DNA of 64,000 bases from Ascarosepion bandense. Its lineage: Eukaryota; Mollusca; Cephalopoda; Sepiida; Sepiidae. The position numbers and the translations under genes are program-made. The notes beneath the pieces were generated by a model. It did not search any database and was not told the origin of the DNA. It saw only the letters and a program-made list of their open reading frames with translations. The stretch covers positions 5,386,001-5,450,000 of the forward strand of contig JBBBDQ010000346.1 of NCBI GenBank assembly GCA_037127315.1. Reading direction: 5' to 3'. Every line of letters starts with the position of its first letter. Within the stretch, counting starts at the first letter, position 1. This document shows positions 56,560 to 64,000 of the stretch, in pieces.

Positions 56560-57150
56560 GCTGTAACTTAATTTTATAGTGTTTCTATTACAGATCTTAC
56601 TAAGTGGATTTTTCTCCGTGAAGTGTTTCCTAATTCGCTCGAGGAATTAGGAAACCTAAGAAAATTTTTCTTCTCTTTTTCCGATTCTTATTTATAATTA
56701 TTTATTTGTTTCAATTTTTCCTAAAACTACGTCGTTTAATTTTTAAATTTAAATCTTTTAATTTTTTACCGCCATGGATTATATATTATCACACACAATG
56801 AACATTACGTAGATGATGGGGGGACAGATTTGCCCATCTGAGTAGAAAGTAGCCTGTCAATAAAATAACCGACTCTGCTAGTAAAACAAATTTTTAACTT
56901 TTAAGCTTTTAACTTAAGTTTACATCCTCTGTTTGGTTTTCCAAAAAGTGCAAAAACTATCGTTGAATTTGTGGGATGAAAGAATTAAGTAATGCAGTTA
57001 TGCTTCACGCGTGTTTTCATGTAAGACTCAACTTATTCCAAGGGGCTGATATTAGGATTCATTTGTGATGGTCACAATTTTAACAAGGTAAGGCATGCGG
57101 ACGAACCACTGTTGAAAGGAGACACACAAAGGTCTGAAAGTCAACTCATA
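56560..57150. other. Unannotated
   Basis: Includes a palindrome GTGTTTCCTAATTCGCTCGA + GGAATTAGGAAAC at about 56623-56654. No coding region recognised. Confidence 0.45.
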
Positions 57151-57320
57151 GAAGGAACCATCCAACATCAAAATGATATATTGGAGATACCAAAATTAAA
57201 CAAGTGCAGCAGTTATAATATGTGGGAATTACTTTGACAGAGGACAGAAAGTGAAAAACTGGAATCCGAAGGCGTATTGGGATGGCGAATTACGCCTTCC
57301 AAAAGCCAAGCAATGTACAT
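57150..57320 (+). pseudogene. RTE LINE fragment
   Basis: TKIKQVQQL-YVGITLTEDRK and KTGIRRRIGMANYAFQK match the FKYLGSIITEDGR...EIRRRIALAKEAF block after the RT catalytic region. Confidence 0.65.
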
Positions 57321-57429
57321 AAATAAATAAATTAATAGGTACATATCTCTATCTATAAATGCTCTCCTGTATTTGGCACACTTTCTCCATAACTATAATC
57401 TATCAATGTAGATTACCTGGGCGGGCGTA

Positions 57430-58136
57430 TATATATATATGTACATGTGAGTGCTTATGTCTAAGTGAAAAGCTACACATTCTACAGTACCCCAACAGTA
57501 GCGACCTATTAAACCGTAGAAACGAATTAGCAGAACTATGAAAACATCGCAAATTTTTCTCGCTAAAATTTAAATAAACAAATAAACACCCTACCCACGA
57601 ACGCCCCAATGAAAAAATACACATAACCAACCCTATTAATAAACAGAAAAAAAAACCCATACCATTCCAGCAAAAAGTCAAGGTACAGTAAAATAGTAGA
57701 AAAATAAAAGGAAATATCGACACTGTAAAAAACTAACAAACAAACAAAAACACATACCCCAATACAAAATAACCAAAATTAAAGAGGAAGCAACCAGCCC
57801 AAAAACAAAACAACACCTCCCAACCCCTAAACCAAATAACAACACCCACGGCGCCACCAGACAAGATAAATAGGAAAACCTATCCTGAACTTAGCCACCC
57901 ACCCAAACACTTAACCCTAAGACATTAAAAAGGTCAACAGAATTCAAATTACAGCCCAACCCCACTATCACCTAAAAAACAAATTCAACACAAATAAATG
58001 GTCATTTCAACTAGATAATTTTCATATCAACGAGATCACCTGAAGAATGAGGCAGCCTAGACACATGGCTAGCTTCGAAACGCGAGAATTTTTGTGTATT
58101 GATACTATGAATTCATAAACCATTGTAACAACTATT

Positions 58137-58195
<59 letters not shown>
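57430..58195 (+). mobile_element. Penelope-like element, extreme 3' part
   Basis: LCLSEKLHILQYPNSSDLLN + RRNELAEL-KHRKFFSLKF (57455-57575) is the C terminus of the PLE endonuclease ORF, aligning with the end of the 56 kb copy. About 450 bp of A/C-rich UTR, a hammerhead-like motif and (AT)n at 58140-58195 follow. Confidence 0.72.
58034..58104 (+). ncRNA. Hammerhead-like motif in PLE 3' end
   Basis: Core CTGAAGA (58040-58046), two extra bases, stem II GAGG..GCC/GGC..GCTTC, GAAA, stem III ACGC/GTGT, then A. Stem I ATCA/TGAT pairs except for a terminal mismatch. Likely a decayed ribozyme. Confidence 0.5.
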
Positions 58196-58282
58196 TTAAA
58201 AAAAACTAGAATGTCCAAACGAAGACCATCCAAATAATAACAACTGAAAAAAGAAATATAACACAACCTACGATAATCTAAA

Positions 58283-58625
58283 TCTAAACTTATTTATAAA
58301 TTGGACTTTGTCTGTGTGTGTGTGTATGTGTGTGTGTGTATGTGTGTGTGTGTCCGTTACCTATAGACTCCGAAACGGCTGAACCGATTTTCATGAAAAT
58401 TTACGCATTTGTGCTATAAGAGTCTGCGAGTGTTCTTAGCTAGGTTTTGTGTCGAGGTACCCCATATAAATATCGAAAATCGAACAAATCGGGTTATAAA
58501 AGGAGTGGTCTGATTTTAATCAAATTTGATACACTCATAGACAAAAACATAAGAAATGATATTCAGAAGTTTCAAGGTTGCAGTTCTTACAAAATCTGAT
58601 TTTGATCAAATTTGATACACTCCTT
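58283..58625 (+). mobile_element. Helitron 5' fragment
   Basis: A|TCTAAACTTATTTATAAATT, GT run, CCGAAACGGCTGAACCGATT block; it ends within ATCAAATTTGATACACTC. Confidence 0.7.
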
Positions 58626-59022
58626 AAAGATACAGTCCTTCAAACCAAAATTAGGCTAGGGTAAGGATAATATGCGCAACTGATGGACACGTAGCTAAGT
58701 TAATATATCCACATGTATAGCGTACTAATTCGAACTAAGATATACACGGATATTGTGCTTGCAAGTAATTGTTTAAAATATATAGAGAAAAGAGACTGAA
58801 AATTTAATGAAAACCACAGCTAGCCTTTCCTTGACTGTTATCTGTCGTTTTTTTTTTTTTTTTTTGCTCAATAGAATTTACGAAACCTGCGTAAAGGGGG
58901 CGAGGAGCTTATTGCTACAATCCGCTGTTGTGGAGATCAAATCAATGGCACAAAAGTCCTCATCAACATTTGTTTTAATCTTTACAACATTTTTTATTGG
59001 AAAGGGAGCAATAAATGAAAAA

Positions 59023-59330
59023 GTCAGTCAGTTAAATGCCATACGTGATACACGCTTGGGCAATCATGTCTCGAAAGAGACATGACTGACTGAGCAGAAG
59101 ATTATCCTCCGGTATGTTGCCATTACATTCTGCGGTAGACTGGTTGCCAGCCAAGGCTATAGAACCCAATCTTTCCTGTTATTTAACCCATGGCTGGAGG
59201 GAAGAGACGGATTGGTACCTTTTCCAAGGGTATTTGAGCCTAAGTGAATGCAAGTAATTCATCTGGAAATCGAACTCGGCTCCCCGATTTCTCGTTTCGA
59301 ATCGATATCCAATACACCACTATACACATT
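59023..59330 (-). mobile_element. tRNA-derived SINE family A
   Basis: Complete minus-strand copy; tRNA-like head at 59260-59330 with a GTGTATTGGATATCGATTCG A-box region. Confidence 0.85.
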
Positions 59331-61100
59331 CTTAAAGCAAAAAGAGATAAGTTAAATAGAGAAAGTTCGAAACACAGGTAAGAATAATTTAGAAACTCAA
59401 GAGATGGGTCGCTTGCCACTGGGAGATAACACCAAGGCCATGTGTGTGGATACTCGTGTCCTTTCGAAAGAGTGGAAGATAGCCAGGAACAGAGATATTA
59501 GTGGCAGAGAAGAATTTAGATTAGTTTCCTAAAGTCAGTATTGTTTATAGCTTTATGACTTTTTCTTCGTAACTGAAGAAAGGCCATAATTGCCAAATGT
59601 TTCAATGATTTGGCTGAATGCGAGAGATCTCACCTATCTCTTACTTTAAACGTAAAGACTGTATAATCTGTTTGACATTTATCCTCGGGAATTAATTGCA
59701 CCCCCATTTCGTGCAGCACGCCTTTCGGCGTCCGCATCTCTATCTGACGGCCGAGTTTCCTCTTCTTTTCCTATCTCTGTTCAAGGGTCCATATTGATAT
59801 CAGTTTGATTTGCGTATTTGGGATAAACACCCACGCTACAATTTCCCTGTCAGGTGTTTTGGAATGGCGTCTGGATCATTGCCAGGACAGACTATGATCA
59901 ACATCAAAGTTGTATTTTCGGCGATTATATCAGGCGTAAAATAAGAAGAGAAAGACAGAATAAAGTCTAAAACGTATTTTTAAAATTTCATATCATCTAT
60001 AGGAAATCATTAAAAAAATATGGAAGACGAAAAGAGGCTGATATAATAAAATTTTTCCAAGCAAATATAAACGAGTGATGCTGGCTCTTTGGAATATGTT
60101 TGCTAGCATGTCCATCGTCGTATAACGTTGACTGTTTTTGCAAGTAAAGTCTTCATTTAATCATTATAACGTAGTCTGTACTTTATCTCTAGCAGCGACC
60201 TGTTTAAACACTTTTGGCACGTTTGATTAGGTACAATAACTTCTCTATAAAGTGAATACTGTAGGGGGGTATCAACATAGCCGACAATCCACACATTTAA
60301 AGATAGCATCAGGTTGTTTTAAAATAAGTGGAATTTTGTTAATAGAACTAGATAATATATAATATTTGTGTGAAGAGATTAATCAGTCTACTTAACTAAC
60401 AAAGTCTTTCCTTCCTCTTCTCTTGTGTATTAGTTGAGTCAGCGGCGGACCTGACTGTCGGGTCTTTGGCCTCTCTGATCTCTGCGCCTTTCTGACTTTC
60501 TTTGAAATTTTTTTTTTTTTTGTTACATTGCCACAAGGTCCGTCAGCAAATCACTCCCATGCTGGATTCATTTTTGAGCGATCAGCGAGAGTGTTTAAAT
60601 AATGAAGTTTCTCATGTTACCGGCTCCAGCAGGCCTTTTCATTCTAGGTGTGAAAAAACATCATATTGTGAATTTTTTATTTATAATCCAATCAGGATCC
60701 AGAATATTACTTTTCATACTGACTTGCGAATTTTTCTTTGTCTGGGTTTTTTCCAAAATTTTAATCCGATTTTACAAGTGTGCAATTTTACTTTGTGTGT
60801 TTTAGTTTGTTGATGGATGATGTAGGAATTGTATCTTATGATAACGTATTTTCTGGGTTACAAGACATGGAAACGTACCATAATATTAGAAAAAGATTAT
60901 AAGAAAAAAATGTCATTCTCATAGAACATATTCAGCATGTGTCCCTCACATACTGGGTCCATATATTGTTTACACAAATCGCTCGTCCGGATTTTGTTTG
61001 TATGGCAATGACATAAAAGTTAGGGATTAGTAAATATATTATACGTCTTTCGTCGTCCAAGGGTGTTTTTATTTTTCTAAAAATGAAATAGAAATTTTAA
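59331..61100. other. Unannotated
   Basis: A 43-codon frame at about 59404 (MGRLPLGDNTKAMCVDTRVL...) and a relative of its DNA near 18.95-19.07 kb suggest an unnamed dispersed repeat. Frames at 60502-60813 are not convincing. Confidence 0.35.
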
Positions 61101-61137
61101 AAATATGCATGCAAAAATATAAAACAATCAAAGGAAC

Positions 61138-61143
61138 TTTATT
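61138..61143 (-). promoter_or_regulatory. Polyadenylation signal AATAAA
   Basis: Lies 14 nt after the stop of the candidate terminal exon on the minus strand. In AT-rich DNA this hexamer is common by chance. Confidence 0.3.
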
Positions 61144-61156
61144 TATCTTCAAATCC

Positions 61157-61376
61157 TCAAAATTCGTCAATGATTGATTCATATAAAAGCTTTAAGCTAC
61201 TCACTGCAGAATCATCACTACTGTCAGTCAGGTACAATAAATGACCCTCACTGCCATTCATGTAATGGTGGTAACCAAGATGGTAACTGATACATTCTTC
61301 TTGGAAGACGCACACGTATTTTTCAGGGTACTTTTTAGGAAAAAAGTGTGATTTGTAAGCCGGAAAATATTTTGTT
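61157..61376 (-). CDS. Possible terminal exon of an unidentified gene
   Basis: On the minus strand, a TGTAG|A acceptor-like site at 61376/61377 opens a 73-codon frame reading TKYFPAYKSHFFPKKYPEKY, VCVFQEECISYHLGYHHYMN, GSEGHLLYLTDSSDDSAVSS and LKLLYESIIDEF, then TGA at 61157-61159 and AATAAA only 14 nt downstream (complement of 61138-61143). Protein-like composition plus stop plus polyadenylation signal argue for a 3' exon or a retrocopy of one. No upstream exon was found, the acceptor lacks a good pyrimidine tract, and I do not recognise the protein. Confidence 0.33.
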
Positions 61377-61529
61377 CTACAGATTCATCTTCGTTTTCAT
61401 ATCTCTAGTACGTGGGCAATTACGTTTCTTTACTACTTTCTATTCTCTATACATCTAAGCAATATGCGTTTTTTTTACAAACCCTCCCAGTTCATGTTCT
61501 TTACTCTACTCGCAAAAACTTGTTAAGTA

Positions 61530-61725
61530 TTTTGTCGTTGTTTCCATCTGCTCGTCTTGAATATGTCATGTAAGTGTCAAATTCTCCAAGCTGTCTTTCC
61601 TCATTATGCATCGCATGAATGTCAGTCCTGTTTTTATTCTAAGTATTTCTATTTTCTATATATCTTTCCTATGGCTCACATGTGCCGTCTTTGGGATTCT
61701 CAGCATGATCACAAAGCTACAAGAC
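61530..61725 (-). pseudogene. RTE LINE fragment
   Basis: Minus strand: LRIPKTAHVSHRKDI, KIEILRIKTGLTFMRCIMRK and DSLENLTLT correspond to the RISW..HV...LGHVMRKEGLENLVLTG region. Confidence 0.6.
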
Positions 61726-62051
61726 CAAGACATTAACCTAGACTAGTATTTCATATGTCGTGCATGGCGCTTAACTCGTACAAAAATCTCTACAGCTGCA
61801 TACAAACAATTTCTATGGTAAATAATTAATAATCAATGATTAAAAATGGCTTTCGAGTAAATAAACATTGTACACATGATAGAAGAGCACTGGCGTTACA
61901 CAATCACAAACAAATTAAGGAAATCACGTCAAATAATGACTCTGATCAGAAGTAACAACTAAAGCGGCTAGCAGATGTAAGTCTAAAAGAGAATAATGAT
62001 GTAATCAAGGTGTTGACATTCTGTACAACTTCAAACAAAAGGTTAGAAATA

Positions 62052-62255
62052 TCTAAACTTATTTATAAATGGAACTTTGTCTGTATGTGTGTGTGTGTTT
62101 CTCTCTCTCTCTCTGTGTGTGTGTGTGTATCCGTTACCTATAGACTCCGAAACGGCTGAACCGATTTTCTTGAAAATTTACACAATTGTACTATAAGTGT
62201 CTGCGAGTGTTCTTAGACAGGTTTTGTGTCGAGGTACCCTTGATAAATATCAAAA
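62052..62255 (+). mobile_element. Helitron 5' fragment
   Basis: A|TCTAAACTTATTTATAAATG start, GT/CT runs, ACCGATTTTCTTGAAAATTT block; it ends near 62255. Confidence 0.72.
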
Positions 62256-62579
62256 TGAACTGCATCTTTGTTGCCTCAAGTTCACTATTTATCTATGAGG
62301 ATATTCTACAGCATACACTGCCACATCAGAAGACTTATATTACATATCATTTCAGTAGTTTTTTCTTTATTTTTATGGAGGTTTTCTGGTTATTTTAGCT
62401 TTTGGAAAGCATCAACCTAGTCATTTTATTCGTACTAGTTTGGTACGTGCCTCTCGACTGACAGTAACATGATCAATTTTCAAATCTGAACGTCAATTTT
62501 AAATACGGTGCGAGTTATAAGATTCTCTTGAAAGGCTACACATTTTAGATTACCCATATCACATGTTACACGTTTTTCG

Positions 62580-62882
62580 GCCTTGTGGTGCATTGGATAT
62601 TGGCTCGGAACGAGAAATCGGGGAGCCGAGTTCGAATTCCAGCTAAATTCATTGCATTCACTTACGCGCAAATACCCTTGGGAAATGTATTAATCCGCCT
62701 ATTCCTTCCAGTTATGGGTTAAATAACAGGACAGATTGGGTTCTATAGCCTTGGTCGGCAACCAGTCTACCGCAGAAAGCAATGGCAACCTACTGCGGGA
62801 TAATCTTCTACCCAGTCAGTCATGACTCTTTCGAGACATGATCGCCCAAGCGTGTATCATGTATGGCTCTTGACTGACTGAC
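62580..62882 (+). mobile_element. tRNA-derived SINE family A
   Basis: Well-preserved plus-strand copy with B box GAGTTCGAATTCCAGC; it ends TCTTGACTGACTGAC. Confidence 0.88.
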
Positions 62883-63009
62883 ATGTATTTGAGTTGCCTT
62901 CCCTATTTTTTTTAAGGCTGGTTGCTATTAATTTCACTATATAAGACAATAAAAGGTATAGCATATGTTACTTGAAGAAGAAATAATGACATAATCAAGA
63001 TGTTGACAA

Positions 63010-63205
63010 GATGTTGCTCGGGTGTAATGAAAGCTTTAAAAATAATCCATGGTCCTGGAGCTCAGATTCAATCTAAAGAATATTTGTGTGAAGTTTGGTG
63101 AGAATCGGATAAAAATTGTAGATTTGTATAAAGGACATACAGACAGATAAACAGACACACACACAAACATATTGCCTTTTATATATAAATATTATCGATT
63201 TTCTG
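63010..63205 (-). mobile_element. Helitron 3' fragment, rearranged
   Basis: Minus strand includes GCTCCAGGACCATGG and TTTCATTACACCCGAGC plus the TTTGTGTGTGTGTCTGTTTA block; the middle is replaced by other sequence. Confidence 0.6.
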
Positions 63206-63456
63206 TTACAAAAAAAAACTTTTTTGTAACAAATGGAAGGAATATTGTAAGGTCTGATGAAATGAGTTAATTAAGCTCATAGAAATGAATTATAATTTAT
63301 AACCAATTGAAATGACGTGTTGAGTTTTCCTTTATAAATATCATATTGCTCTGGATAACATCCATTGAGCTCCCTATATAGATATAACACTTAATATTTT
63401 ATATTAAGCTGATCTTGTTGGATTATCCTCACCGTTTACGAACTGGACATCTATAC

Positions 63457-63840
63457 CTATACCGGCCATAATTATTAGACGATCCCAGTGTTTTAAAAAA
63501 AAATGAAATATTTCATACTATTTTTTATTATTTATTGCCAAGGGAATAATTGTTAATGAAAATAGAATGGTTATTTTGTTAATACTGCACAATAACATGT
63601 ACATTAAATGAATTTATAAATATTTAACAATTACCTATATTGCAGTTTCATCAATGAAAGAATGAAGAAAATTTAGGGAGAATTCATCTTTGCTTCTTTG
63701 CCTTGTAAAAGTTTGCAAATAATAAAAGAACCATTCCATTTTCATTTAAAATTACCCACTTGGCAATAAATACTAAAAATAGTATGAAATACATAACTTC
63801 TTTTAAAGAACTGGGGTGGCGTAATAATTATGGTCGATAG
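63457..63840. mobile_element. Mariner-type MITE, copy 2
   Basis: Ends CTATACCGGCCATAATTATT and, inverted, CTATCGACCATAATTATTA. The subterminal arms (ATTGCCAAG, AATAGAATGGTTATTTTG) pair with their inverses, as in 43027-43425. The central loop differs from copy 1. Confidence 0.72.
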
Positions 63841-64000
63841 TGTATATATATAAATTCAAAATGTTGCAGCTTGAAGGTAAAATCCCCAAAGGATCCGATT
63901 AGTATTAATTATCAAAAATTAAATATTAAACTTATCCAGCTAGAAGGATTAAAGTAATATTCAAATTATTTATTTACAGAATCAACATTTATTAAGTATT

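Larger units (their letters stand above)
55386..56560 (-). mobile_element. Penelope-like element, 5'-truncated
   Basis: Minus-strand order: GIY-YIG endonuclease ORF (56556-56011), about 410 bp of 3' UTR, a hammerhead (55587-55533), ~145 bp of terminal sequence and the TA tract. The reverse transcriptase is missing. Confidence 0.8.

Overview
This 64 kb window is eukaryotic, AT-rich, intergenic or intronic DNA that is almost entirely mobile-element sequence. I see no complete host protein-coding gene. Ten copies of a tRNA-derived SINE with a conserved body, several other SINEs, non-autonomous Helitrons, Penelope-like elements (PLEs), RTE and CR1/Jockey-like LINE relics, mariner relics and very long (AT)n/(AC)n tracts fit a mollusc, most likely a coleoid cephalopod such as an octopus. 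That assignment is inference from repeat style, not from a diagnostic gene.

Layout. 1-3.0 kb: an LTR element (298-3007) with a perfect 5-bp target duplication, no coding interior and two LTRs of very different length. 3.6-4.8 kb: inverted-repeat elements. 6.1-6.4 kb: a TTAA-flanked MITE built from 40-bp repeats. 8.2-11.3 kb: PLE ends and SINEs carrying hammerhead ribozyme motifs. 11.8-12.7 kb: a LINE relic with a 162-bp in-frame tandem duplication. 12.8-19.7 kb: tRNA SINEs, RTE and CR1-like relics and degenerate tandem repeats. 19.9 kb: a 5S rRNA-derived SINE. 21-23 kb: tRNA-like SINEs, tandem mariner relics and a Helitron. 23.9-25.6 kb: about 1.7 kb of AAAG-rich, purine-strand DNA. 26-28.5 kb: LINE and PLE reverse-transcriptase relics. 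28.5-36.8 kb: ribozyme SINEs, LINE 3' tails with tandem arrays, Helitrons. 37.6-40 kb: second 5S SINE, LINE, two SINEs. 41.6-45.3 kb: RTE reverse transcriptase, a large palindrome holding a MITE, and a solo LTR. 46.7-50.8 kb: LINE relics, one broken by an RTE copy and a SINE, then mariner. 51-55 kb: SINEs, RTE, a Helitron with a nested SINE, mariner. 55.4-58.2 kb: two PLE copies with GIY-YIG endonuclease remnants and 3' hammerheads. 59-64 kb: SINEs, Helitron fragments, a possible host terminal exon, a MITE.

The most interesting system is a family of tRNA-derived SINEs (pol III boxes, (AT)n tail) whose 3' part folds as a type I hammerhead ribozyme. Seven copies are present. One (8871-8915, minus strand) keeps every consensus position I can check, and stem I differs between copies by compensatory changes. 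PLEs in the same window carry different hammerheads near their own 3' ends and abut the same kind of (AT)n tract, so the PLE machinery is a plausible mobiliser of the SINEs. All functional statements are inferences from sequence; no fold, search or expression data were available.
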